Source: Oscillospiraceae bacterium
GTDB taxonomy: Bacteria > Bacillota > Clostridia > Oscillospirales > CAG-272
NCBI GenBank assembly: GCA_015064415.1
Contig: SVSG01000006.1
Span: 1 to 64,000 of the forward strand
Direction: 5' to 3'
Length of the DNA stretch: 64,000 bases
Below, in pieces: positions 1 through 8,600 of the stretch. The position numbers and the translations under genes are program-made. Below the pieces are notes generated by a model. That model was given only the letters and a program-made list of their open reading frames with translations. It was not told the DNA's origin and did not search any database. Position 1 is the first letter of the stretch, and each line of letters opens with the position of its first letter.

Positions 1-157
1 TGGAAGTACCTCTCTGGCGAACAATGATGCTACCTGCCGTAACGGTCTGACCGTCAGCGGCCTTTACACCAAGACGCTTAGACTCGCTATCGCGGCCGTT
101 CTTGGTAGAACCTACGCCCTTTTTGTGGGCGAAGAACTGCAAGCTGATTCTTAACAT
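1..157 (-). CDS. rpmA: 50S ribosomal protein L27, 5' part only
   Basis: Structural protein of the large ribosomal subunit near the peptidyl-transferase centre. Only the first 52 codons lie in the window; the gene runs off the left edge. The protein begins [14 protein letters not shown] and continues into the conserved [15 protein letters not shown] block typical of L27. The leading MLRISLQFF is the Firmicutes-type extension that must be removed by the protease Prp, which is encoded just upstream. AGGAGG lies 9 nt before the ATG. It is third in the rplU-prp-rpmA operon. Identification is very secure. Confidence 0.95.
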   Translation of the reverse strand, partial: MLRISLQFFAHKKGVGSTKNGRDSESKRLGVKAADGQTVTAGSIIVRQRGTS

Positions 158-204
158 CGTTCGTATCCTCCTAAATTTTTAGATGTCCCACGGGGACGGG
201 CGGG

Positions 205-585
205 TCATTCAAACTCCCTGTCCACGACCTTGATCTCAAAGCCGGAGTCCTTGGTGAACTCGTACATATCATCGTGCAGGAGCATATCCTCCAGCATCAG
301 ATAGTAGGTAAGGAACAGACCCGAAACTGCGAAGCGCACGCGCTCGTCTGCCTCAAACTGGGGCAGTGCCGAGGGGGAACGCACGGTGATCACGGTGTCA
401 TCCTCGTTGATGTTGTACTGAACGGTACCGTGGTACACGTCCTCGACAGCGTCAACGATAAACATTGTGGTCGAAGAAAGCATTGCGCAGAAGGGATCCT
501 CTCCCCACTCGCCATAGCCGACGTGGCCGCTTTCCTCAAAGCCGTAGAAAATTCCGTCGCTTCGGAAAAATGTGATGGTTGTCAT
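205..585 (-). CDS. prp: Ribosomal-processing cysteine protease Prp
   Basis: Cysteine protease that cleaves the N-terminal extension from L27 in Firmicutes. The 126-residue protein has the family signature G-H-V-G-Y (catalytic His21) followed by D-P-F-C-A (catalytic Cys33), at nearly the same positions as in the studied Staphylococcus enzyme. Its length matches the family. It lies between rplU and rpmA, as in Bacillus and Staphylococcus, with only 6 nt after the rplU stop, so translation is probably coupled; its own ribosome-binding site is weak. Its substrate L27, with the matching QFF/A site, follows directly. Confidence 0.93.
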   Translation of the reverse strand: MTTITFFRSDGIFYGFEESGHVGYGEWGEDPFCAMLSSTTMFIVDAVEDVYHGTVQYNINEDDTVITVRSPSALPQFEADERVRFAVSGLFLTYYLMLEDMLLHDDMYEFTKDSGFEIKVVDREFE

Positions 586-591
586 TGGGAA

Positions 592-903
592 TTAGCCCTC
601 GATCGCAGTGATCTGAAGCTTGGTGTAAGGCTGTCTGTGACCGATCTTCTTCTTCTCGTTCTTCTTGGCCTTGTACTTGAAGACGTAGATCTTCTTTGCC
701 TTAGCCTGACGAACAACGGTTGCGGTAACCTTTGCACCCTCAACGTTGGGAGTACCGATCTTCAGCGCGCCGTCCTTGGACAATGCCTTGACATTGTCGA
801 ACTCAACAGTTGCGCCAACCTCGGCCTCAAGTTTCTCGACGAAAATGATTTCGCCTTCGTTGACCTTGTACTGCTTTCCGCCGGTTTCGATGATAGCAAA
901 CAC
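592..903 (-). CDS. rplU: 50S ribosomal protein L21
   Basis: Ribosomal protein of the large subunit, first gene of the rplU-prp-rpmA operon. The 103-residue product starts M(V)[13 protein letters not shown] and ends with the [10 protein letters not shown] block, full length for the family. I chose the GTG at 903: AGAGGTG sits about 6 nt upstream and the protein then begins exactly at the conserved [11 protein letters not shown] longer reading frame upstream starts at 993, but its extra 30 residues are leader RNA with no family similarity. A strong promoter lies at 1004-1033. Confidence 0.96.
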   Translation of the reverse strand: MFAIIETGGKQYKVNEGEIIFVEKLEAEVGATVEFDNVKALSKDGALKIGTPNVEGAKVTATVVRQAKAKKIYVFKYKAKKNEKKKIGHRQPYTKLQITAIEG

Positions 904-997
904 GAAAAGCACCTCTCTTTCTTTATAAGACTCGCTGACATGCAGGCGGCTTCCGCACACAAATGCGGACGCACTTAAAAAAGCCCTTTTCAAGCGG
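904..997 (-). promoter_or_regulatory. 5' leader of rplU, possible L21 autoregulatory leader
   Basis: About 95 nt separate the predicted transcription start from the rplU GTG. The leader folds a 6-bp hairpin (TCCGCA...TGCGGA at 952-969) followed by an unpaired stretch before the ribosome-binding site. Firmicutes rplU genes often carry an L21-binding leader. The position fits, but I identify it from placement and one hairpin only, so a covariance search is needed to name it. Confidence 0.35.
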
Positions 998-1003
998 CAA
1001 ATT

Positions 1004-1033
1004 ATTATAGCATATTTTCCACGCGCTTGTCAA
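1004..1033 (-). promoter_or_regulatory. Promoter of the rplU operon
   Basis: Perfect -35 TTGACA (1028-1033) and perfect -10 TATAAT (1004-1009) separated by 18 nt, reading leftward. This is a vegetative sigma-A type promoter, expected to be strong and in line with ribosomal protein expression. Confidence 0.85.
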
Positions 1034-1088
1034 GTGTTTTCGCGAAATTTGTGGAAAGTTTTTTCTTTATATATAATATGCAGTGAAA

Positions 1089-1118
1089 ACCGCCCCGAGG
1101 CCGTGGCCTCGGGGCGGT
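1089..1118 (-). terminator. Intrinsic terminator of the hydrogenase operon
   Basis: A 13-14 bp GC-rich stem (ACCGCCCCGAGGCC and its complement) followed on the minus strand by TTTTC. It lies about 20 nt after the hydA stop and before the rplU promoter, so it separates the two operons. Confidence 0.85.
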
Positions 1119-1137
1119 GACGTGATCCGAAGATCGA

Positions 1138-2910
1138 TCAGTTGTCGTACTTCTCACGTGCTGCGTAAGTGGTGTGAAGCAGCTCGTGTGCCTTGTGAGA
1201 GTTGGGCTCGCCCAGGAACTCGTCATAAAGCGCCTTGATCTGAGGATTGTTGTGAGACTGACGGATCACCTGGCGCTCGTCCTCGCTGTAAAGAGCGGCA
1301 GCTCTCTTCTGGATGTAGGTATCCAGAATGTCATCCTCCTCGTTGGGAAGGAAGGCGGGACGGACGTAGGGCTGGCCACCGCCGTTGATACAGCCGCCGG
1401 GGCAACCCATGATCTCGATGAAGAGATACTTGGACTTACCTGCACGGATGTCGTCCAGCAGCACCTTAGCGCTCTTCATGCCGTTTGCAACAGCAACGCT
1501 GACGCTGGTACCGTTGATGTCGATGGTCGCCTCGCGAACACCCTCAAGACCGCGCACCTCGGTGAAGGCGATCTTGTCATACTCCTTGCCGGTCAGCTTG
1601 TAGTAGACCGTACGCAGAGCTGCCTCCATTACGCCGCCGGTTACGCCGAAAATGACGCCGGCGCCGGAGTAATCGTGTACGATATCGGTGTCGAAATCCT
1701 CGTCGGGGAGCTTCTGGAAGTTGATGCCTGCACGGCGGATCAGACGGCCCAGCTCGCGGGTGGTCAGCACGGCATCGACGTCGGCAAGACCGTTGGTGGT
1801 GAGCTGAGGACGCTCCTTCTCGTACTTCTTGCAGGAGCAAGGCATAATGGAAACAACGAACATATCCTTAGGATCTACGCCGATCTTCTCAGCATAGTAA
1901 GTCTTCAGGATCGCGCCGAACATCTCGTGAGGAGACTTGCAGGAGGACAGGTGATCAAGCAGATCGCCATAGTTGTACTCTGCATAGTTGACCCATCCGG
2001 GAGAGCAGGAGGTGATCATGGGCAGCTTGCCGCCGTTCTGGATGCGGTTAAGCAGCTCGGTGCCCTCCTCCATAATGGTCAGGTCAGCGGCGAAGTTGGT
2101 GTCGAACACCTTCTTGAAGCCAAGACGCTTGAGAGCGGCAACCATCTTACCGGTCACGGGAGTACCGATCTTCATACCAAACTCTTCACCAAGAGCAGCA
2201 CGAACAGCAGGAGCGGTCTGGACGATAACGTACTTGCCTGCCTTGAACGCCTCGTCAACGCGAGCGATCTCGGACTTCTCCATCAAAGCACCGGTGGGGC
2301 AGACGTTGATACACTGACCGCACATAATGCAGGGAGAGTGGATAAAGCTTCTGTTCTCGACGGGAGCCACGATGGTGTTAAAGCCACGCTTCTCAAAGCC
2401 CAGGATACCCATATCCTTGCCGTGAGCATTGGCACAGCGAGCCACGCAACGGCCGCACAGCACACACTTGGAGGTGTCGCGCACGATGGTGGGCGTCAGC
2501 TGATCGAAGGTGACGGGGGTCTGCTCGCCAAGATACATATCGTCGCGGGCACCCGTGATCTTTGCCACGTGCAAAAGCTCGCAATTGCCGTTCTTTTCGC
2601 ACTGCTGGCAGTTCTTGTTGTGGTTGGAAAGAAGAAGCTCGACAGAGGTTCTTCTTGCAGCCGTTGCCTTGGGAGAGGAGATGGTGATCTCCATGCCCTC
2701 AGCTACGGGATATACGCAGGATGCCACAAGGCCGCGTGCGCCGGTTGCCTCAACGAGACAGACGCGGCAGGAGCCCTGAGAGCACTCACCGTGATTGAAG
2801 GCGCAAAGAGAAGGGATCTCAAAGCCGCACTGCTTTGCTGCCTCCAGAATAGTAAGACCGGCCTCAACCTCGAAAGGGATGCCTTCAATTTTAATATTTA
2901 CCTTTGCCAT
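1138..2910 (-). CDS. hydA: [FeFe] hydrogenase catalytic subunit (HydA/HndD type)
   Basis: Catalytic subunit of a cytoplasmic NAD(H)-linked, probably electron-bifurcating [FeFe] hydrogenase. The 590-residue product has an N-terminal [2Fe-2S] domain (C36, C48, C51, C65), a His-Cys3 cluster motif (H97, C101, C104, C110), two [4Fe-4S] motifs (C149-C159, C194-C204) and the H-cluster domain with L1 TSCSPGW (301-306), L2 MPCSCKKYE (from 357) and L3 with C503/C507 followed by GGGQ. L1 normally reads TSCCPxW; here the second Cys is Ser303 (see findings). The ATG at 2910 follows GGAGGG; a longer frame upstream is out of family. It is third in the hydC-hydB-hydA operon. Confidence 0.93.
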   Translation of the reverse strand: MAKVNIKIEGIPFEVEAGLTILEAAKQCGFEIPSLCAFNHGECSQGSCRVCLVEATGARGLVASCVYPVAEGMEITISSPKATAARRTSVELLLSNHNKNCQQCEKNGNCELLHVAKITGARDDMYLGEQTPVTFDQLTPTIVRDTSKCVLCGRCVARCANAHGKDMGILGFEKRGFNTIVAPVENRSFIHSPCIMCGQCINVCPTGALMEKSEIARVDEAFKAGKYVIVQTAPAVRAALGEEFGMKIGTPVTGKMVAALKRLGFKKVFDTNFAADLTIMEEGTELLNRIQNGGKLPMITSCSPGWVNYAEYNYGDLLDHLSSCKSPHEMFGAILKTYYAEKIGVDPKDMFVVSIMPCSCKKYEKERPQLTTNGLADVDAVLTTRELGRLIRRAGINFQKLPDEDFDTDIVHDYSGAGVIFGVTGGVMEAALRTVYYKLTGKEYDKIAFTEVRGLEGVREATIDINGTSVSVAVANGMKSAKVLLDDIRAGKSKYLFIEIMGCPGGCINGGGQPYVRPAFLPNEEDDILDTYIQKRAAALYSEDERQVIRQSHNNPQIKALYDEFLGEPNSHKAHELLHTTYAAREKYDN

Positions 2911-2926
2911 TTTAACAACCCTCCGA

Positions 2927-4813
2927 TTATTTCTTTTCGATTGCCTGGATCTTCTTGCAGGAAGCCAAGCACATGCCGCACTTGATACACTTGCTCTGAT
3001 CGATCGCGTGGATGAACAGCTTGCCGTTTGCAGCCAGCTTGTCAGTCTTGGAGATCGCGCTGACAGGGCATGCTCTTGCACATGCGCCGCAACCGATACA
3101 CTTGTTCTCGTTGATGACGTACTGCATCAGGTTCTTGCAGATGTGTGCGGGGCACTTCTTGTCCACAACGTGTGCGATGTACTCGTCCTTGAAGTGAGCA
3201 AGGGTGGAAAGAACGGGGTTGGGAGCCGTCTGACCAAGGCCGCACAGCGAGTTGCTCTTGATGTTCTGAGCAAGCTCCTCAAGCTCATCCAGATCCTTCA
3301 GCGTGCCCTTACCGTCGGTGATGCGGGTCAGGATCTCCAGCATTCTCTTGGTACCGATACGGCAGGGAGTGCACTTACCGCAGGACTCGTCGCAGATGAA
3401 TTCCATATAGAACTTCGCCACGTCAACCATGCAGTTGTCCTCGTCCATGACGATGGCGCCGCCGGAGCCCATCATAGAGCCCTTGGCAACCAGGTTGTCG
3501 AAGTCGATGGGGGTGTCCAGATCCTCAGCCGTCAGACAGCCGCCGGAAGGACCGCCGGTCTGGATGGCCTTAAACTGCTTGCCGCCGGGGATGCCGCCGC
3601 CGATGTCGTAGATCAGCTCGCGCAACGTGGTACCCATGGGGATCTCCACAAGGCCGACGTTGTTGATCTTGCCGCCAAGCGCGAACACCTTGGTGCCCTT
3701 GGAGCGCTCGGTGCCGTGAGCCGCGAATGCGTCCTTGCCCTCACGAAGAATGTAAGGCACGCAAGCAAGCGTCTCCACGTTGTTGATGATAGAGGGGCAG
3801 CCCCACAAACCCTTGACAGCAGGGAAAGGAGGACGGTTACGGGGCATACCGCGCTGACCCTCGATAGAGTTCAGAAGTGCGGTCTCCTCGCCACAAACGA
3901 AGGCGCCTGCGCCAAGACGGATGTGTACGCGGAAGGAGAAGCCCGTGCCCATGATGTTATCGCCAAGAAGACCCAGCTCCTCGGCCTGAGCAACAGCCAT
4001 CTTCAGACGGTTAACGGCAATGGGGTACTCGGCACGAACGTAGAAGTAGCCGTCCTGTGCGCCGATCGCGTAACCTGCAATCATCATACCCTCGATAACT
4101 GCCAAGGGGTTACCCTCGAGAATAGAGCGGTCCATGAAGGCACCGGGGTCGCCCTCGTCACCGTTACAGACCACGTACTTCTGACCCTCGGGCTGAGCGT
4201 AAGCGAACTGCCACTTTCTGCCCGTGGGGAAGCCGCCGCCGCCACGGCCGCGAAGACCGGACTCAAGCACCTCATTGATGACGGCCTGACGGTCCATCTG
4301 CAGAGCGCGTGCCAAGCCCTGGAATGCGCCGGCACCAATGCTCTCCTTGATGTTCTCGGGGTTGATGCTGCCACAGCCGTGCAGAGCCACACGAACCTGC
4401 TTCTTGTAGAAGTTGATGTCCTCCTGCTTTGTGACCTTCTGCTGGGTGTTGGGGTCAACGTAAAGCAGACGGTCGATGACCTCGCCGCCGATCAGATCCT
4501 TTTCCACGATCTCGGCAACGTCCTCGAGCTGAACGAGGCGGTAAAGGGTATCCTCGGGATAGATCTTCACGAAGGGACCCTGAGAGCAGAAGCCGAAGCA
4601 ACCGACCTGGTTGACGGTGACCTTGTCGCCAAGGTTCTTCTCTGCGATCAGCTTGTTGAATTCAGCGGTGATCTCGTCGGAACGAGAGGAAAGGCAGCCG
4701 GTACCGCCGCAAAGCACGACGTGTCTCTTGCCGTCCTCGCCGGTGAACTTGGCATTCAGGCAGGAAACGCACTGTGCGCTCATTTGTTTCAGATCTTCAA
4801 AATTCTTAATCAT
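2927..4813 (-). CDS. hydB: Hydrogenase NADH-binding flavoprotein subunit (HydB/HndC, NuoF-like)
   Basis: FMN- and NAD(H)-binding subunit that passes electrons between NADH, ferredoxin and the hydrogenase. The 628-residue product contains an N-terminal thioredoxin-like [2Fe-2S] domain (C35, C40, C72, C76), the NuoF core with the nucleotide-binding glycine loop GRGGGGFPTG (189-198), the [4Fe-4S] motif ESCGKCTPC (C478, C481, C484 with C524) and a C-terminal two-cluster ferredoxin domain (C572-C582, C609-C619). This is the layout of HydB of bifurcating hydrogenases. It lies 3 nt downstream of hydC and 16 nt upstream of hydA, so one transcript is likely. Confidence 0.94.
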   Translation of the reverse strand: MIKNFEDLKQMSAQCVSCLNAKFTGEDGKRHVVLCGGTGCLSSRSDEITAEFNKLIAEKNLGDKVTVNQVGCFGFCSQGPFVKIYPEDTLYRLVQLEDVAEIVEKDLIGGEVIDRLLYVDPNTQQKVTKQEDINFYKKQVRVALHGCGSINPENIKESIGAGAFQGLARALQMDRQAVINEVLESGLRGRGGGGFPTGRKWQFAYAQPEGQKYVVCNGDEGDPGAFMDRSILEGNPLAVIEGMMIAGYAIGAQDGYFYVRAEYPIAVNRLKMAVAQAEELGLLGDNIMGTGFSFRVHIRLGAGAFVCGEETALLNSIEGQRGMPRNRPPFPAVKGLWGCPSIINNVETLACVPYILREGKDAFAAHGTERSKGTKVFALGGKINNVGLVEIPMGTTLRELIYDIGGGIPGGKQFKAIQTGGPSGGCLTAEDLDTPIDFDNLVAKGSMMGSGGAIVMDEDNCMVDVAKFYMEFICDESCGKCTPCRIGTKRMLEILTRITDGKGTLKDLDELEELAQNIKSNSLCGLGQTAPNPVLSTLAHFKDEYIAHVVDKKCPAHICKNLMQYVINENKCIGCGACARACPVSAISKTDKLAANGKLFIHAIDQSKCIKCGMCLASCKKIQAIEKK

Positions 4814-4816
4814 CGC

Positions 4817-5299
4817 TTATGCCTCCATTGCTTTGTATTCTTCCACGATCTTCGGAACGGCGTCCACGGTCAGCTTGGGGTACACCTTGCCGTTGATGGT
4901 AACGGCGGGTGCGATGCCGCAAGCACCGATGCAGCGCAGAGCGTCCAGCGTGAACAGACCGTCAGCAGACGTCTCACCGGGCTTGATGCCGATGATCTCG
5001 GAGAACTTGTCGATGATCTGCTGTGCGCCCTTGACGTAGCATGCGGTGCCAAGGCAGCAGCCGATCACGTACTTCCCCTTGGGAGTAAGGGAGAAGAAGG
5101 AGTAGAAGGTAACAACGCCGTAAATTTCGGCAACGGAAAGACCGGTGCGCTCGGAAACGATCTCCTGTACCTCCAGCGGAATATAGCCGTATTCCTTCTG
5201 GATGTCGCTCAGGATCATCATAAGCGGGGTGGTCTCATTAACGTATCTGTCGCAGATCTCGTTAATCTTTTTGATTGCCGGTTCTTGCAAATGAGCCAT
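4817..5299 (-). CDS. hydC: Hydrogenase [2Fe-2S] subunit (HydC/HndA, NuoE-like)
   Basis: Small thioredoxin-fold [2Fe-2S] subunit of the trimeric hydrogenase, homologous to complex I NuoE. The 160-residue protein has the expected C-x4-C (C82, C87) and C-x3-C (C123, C127) ligand pairs and a helical N-terminal half with the IYGVVTFYSFF segment typical of NuoE. Length is normal. It is the first gene of the operon, with a consensus promoter and a hairpin-containing leader upstream and a clear AAGGAGGG ribosome-binding site. Confidence 0.93.
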   Translation of the reverse strand: MAHLQEPAIKKINEICDRYVNETTPLMMILSDIQKEYGYIPLEVQEIVSERTGLSVAEIYGVVTFYSFFSLTPKGKYVIGCCLGTACYVKGAQQIIDKFSEIIGIKPGETSADGLFTLDALRCIGACGIAPAVTINGKVYPKLTVDAVPKIVEEYKAMEA

Positions 5300-5349
5300 G
5301 ATAGCCCTCCTTTAAGTAGATATTGGTTTCGGGAGTGACGTGCGACCCG

Positions 5350-5418
5350 CAACCGTGACGCACGGTTGTCCGCACGCCGTTCAAAGTATATTGTACTACT
5401 TTTCCGCGCAAATGTCAA
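5350..5418 (-). promoter_or_regulatory. Promoter and leader hairpin of the hydrogenase operon
   Basis: -35 TTGACA (5413-5418) and -10 TACAAT (5390-5395) with a 17-nt spacer, reading toward hydC. Just downstream the leader contains a perfect 8-bp hairpin (CAACCGTG/CACGGTTG, 5350-5368, 3-nt loop). There is no T-run, so it is not a terminator; it may stabilise the mRNA or bind a regulator. Confidence 0.8.
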
Positions 5419-5635
5419 CGAGAAAAACGCAAATTTATATAAATAAAAAAGAGAATTTTCTGCTTTTCGACGATATTTTTTCTTTTTTTCGCAAATCTCT
5501 TCCCTTTTGGCAGAAAAAAGCCGATTTTTTTGTTTTTCGCCGCGACTTTGTTACCGCACGCTAACAATAATTCAAGATCTGCTTCCCATTATATATTAAA
5601 ACAAGCTATGCGGCGCTTCACCCCGTTTCCACGGC
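5419..5635. other. Intergenic stretch without a recognisable gene
   Basis: Between the hydrogenase promoter and the terminator of the large lipoprotein gene. It is AT-rich with long A and T runs. The open frames here have no codon bias, ribosome-binding site or family similarity that I can see, and I found no RNA gene. Confidence 0.6.
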
Positions 5636-5639
5636 AAAA

Positions 5640-5672
5640 ACGGGGCGTCCGCGACTTGCGCGGACGCCCCGT
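5640..5672 (-). terminator. Intrinsic terminator of the large lipoprotein gene
   Basis: A 14-bp GC-rich stem (ACGGGGCGTCCGCG and complement, 5-nt loop) followed on the minus strand by TTTTTG, 25 nt after the stop codon of the gene at 5698-9198. Confidence 0.88.
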
Positions 5673-5697
5673 TGGGGGTGGTCTTATTTTTCGGGAA

Positions 5698-8600
5698 TTA
5701 CGTTGTGACCGTCACCGTGTCGCTGTCAAGATACTGCTCATAATTCTGCGGAATAGCGCGGATGCGGTATTCGTGACCCACCTCTGCCTTGCACTGGGTG
5801 GCGCGACCGCTGCTGACGACCTTACCCGCCGTCACGTCGTAAACCTCGTAACGCAAGGCGTTTTCAACGGAATCCCACGCGAGGATCACGATATCGCCCT
5901 GCGGCATGACGCTGACCTGCGGCGCGGCGAGCTTGGTCCTGCTCTCCACGGCGGTGTAGCTGACGGAATAGTCGCTTGCAAGGAAGACGCTTCCCTCCTC
6001 GGGCACGGCCTTCACCTTGATGCGCGCGCCCACGGGAACCACGGCGCGACATTCGGTGGTCTGCTGCTCTGCGCCGTCATTGATGGTGTAGACATACTTG
6101 ACCGCATAGTTCACCGCGTTCCAGTTCACAACGATGTCAAGCCCGTTGTAGGACTGTGAAAATTCTCTCGGTGCATCCAGCTTCATGGCCTCGCATTTGA
6201 TCCAATCGCTCCACTCGCCGTCGGTGTAATGATTGACACCGTCCATCGCCAGCAGACGCACGCGGATGCTATATCCCGCGTGTAATCTGGCGCGATCCCA
6301 ATCCTCCTCGGTGTACGTGAGGATCAGCTCGTCGTTTGCGTTGCGGATCTCTACCTCGTAGTTATTCCAGAAGCCGCCCTGCACGCTTTGCGGGATCACG
6401 ACCTCCCAGGAGCCATAGGTTTCCGGGGACTCGCGCTCGATTCTGATCGACGCCTTGGGCAGCGGTGCGACCACTGCATATTCCAGCGCGCTGCCGTCCC
6501 GATCATAGGGATGCTCCGCATCGTAGGTCTTGCCGTACATCTTATAGGTAAAGCGGATATAATACTGCCCTGCCGGTACGTTGGGGGGTGCGATCTCAAA
6601 TTCGATGGGCGCAAGGTTGCCGTACGGGAACGCGGTCTTGACGTCCTCGCCCGCGATCAGCGCCGCCTTCACGTTGGCAAGCCACGCGGCCTCGTTGATC
6701 TCCCCTGCGGGATCCTCCTGCGACCAGAGCACCGCCACGGTCTGGCTATCCCAGCCCGTTGTCACCAGCAAGACCTGATTGACGTAGCCGCGCGCGATCT
6801 TGGACTCATCCCCCATATTGTTGCGGGTCATCACCTCAAGATGCACCTTGCCGTCCTTCACATAGAAAAGCGGCTGATAGTTTTGATCGCTGACAACGAA
6901 CATATAGTCGTTCGGGCCAAGCTCGGGCTCGATATCAAAGAACCCGTCCTTAAGCTTCGCGGCGGTCTGCACGCCCTCTCCGTTGTTGTAATCCATATCG
7001 GCGACCAATTCATATTGCAGACTGTACTCGGATGCGCGCTTGCTTTGGAAATTCTCCAGAATGACGTAGTACATGCCGTTCTTGCCCGCAAAGAAATTGA
7101 CATCCTTACCGTAGGTCAGCACGTACAGATATTGGCTGCCTGCGGCAAGCGTTTCCCACTCGGTCTTGCTAACCTCCAAATACTTTTCCGCAACAAGGGA
7201 TTCCACCCCGCGCAAACGATTCCATTCGCTGTAAACCGCGTGGAAGCGATCGGTCTCCGTATAGCGGTCAATGGCCTGCCATTGCTGCTCCAGCTGTGCC
7301 ACGATACCGGGATTGTTCAAAAGGTACACGACGTCCTTTGCAATATACTGCTTGCTTTGCTCATCCCAGATGCGCACGGTGATATTGTCGGCGTTGTATT
7401 TGCTGTCGGTCGGGAACTCAAAGCCCAGAATGCCGTGGTTGATCAGACCATAGGTGTAAACGTTGTATCCGATGAAAGGGTTCTCCAGGCGCTCGGTGTA
7501 CGCATAGTGCTCTGTGTATTGCTCGTCACCTGCGGCGTTCTTGTAGTACACGCGCACCACGTACTGCTTGTCGTTCAAAATATTTTCGCTGATCGCGGCG
7601 TTGCCCTCAAACGCGCCCTTATACTTCAGGTTTTCCTCGCCGACACGGTACTCATAAATTTCCACACGGTCAAATCGGAAGGCGGGGTCATTTATCTCGC
7701 CCGTGATCTGCAAGGCGGCGTAATACTTGCCGTTTGCGGCGTTCTGCAAAATCTTCCCTTCCACAGTGACGTTGAGTGCCTCACCCGTGCGGAAGTTGGT
7801 CTCGTAAAGCGAGTGCGCGACCACGCCTTCACCGTCCTGCAGGTCGGCATACAGCACGGCGATCACGGCGTAGTGCGTGCTTGCGCGCAGGCCGTCAAAA
7901 GTAAGCGTTGCAGTACCCACAGCAAGCGCTTTTTGCGCCAAAATCTCATTCGTATAAGGGTCAAACAACAGCACGCGCACCCACGCACCCGTTTTTGCGA
8001 TCAGAGCGTCGGGGTCGGCAAGCTGCAGGGAAAGCGTCGCGGCAGAGGGGGTGAGCGCATGCTCTGCCGTCGTCGTGACGGTGGGAACGGCGTTCTCGTA
8101 CGGCAAGCCGATCTTGACGGTATCGTTGTTCTCGTCGATCAGCACCGCCTTGCCGTCCTGATTGATGTTGGTGCCCTCTACGTATTCGATCTCGGTCACC
8201 TGATAGGCGATCTCCTCGTAGCAGTTCCCCGGAATGGTCACGGCAACGTATACGCAGTTAAGGTACGTGTTCCCGTTCTTCACAAAGAAGGACTGCAGCG
8301 CACCGCCGCTTTGGTACTTGGTGCCGTTGAGCTTCAAGGAAAGAATCGTGTTCTGCAAGGGGTTATTCAGCCAGATCTGAATATAGACCGTGCGGCCGGA
8401 GGCGCTGTATACGCTGTACGGCGAAGCGGCGGGCGCCGTTTGCCCCATCGCGTTCTCGGTAGCACCAAGGAAGGCCGCGATCGTTTCCTGCAACGTGAGC
8501 GTAGCGCCTGTATCGGACAAAAGCGAAAGCTCGGGCAGCCCGTCCTGCGCGCTCGGTTGCGCGTTGGAGGCAAGAATGCCGAGATAATCGGGTGCCGCGG

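Noticed and set aside
2795-5338. 847-residue plus-strand open frame opposite the hydrogenase genes
   Set aside because: Antisense shadow of hydB/hydC created by GC-rich codon bias; no RBS, Leu/Val/Asp/His-rich composition and no family motifs.
5350-5368. Riboswitch in the hydrogenase leader
   Set aside because: Only one short hairpin in a leader of about 80 nt; no conserved aptamer features or expression platform.
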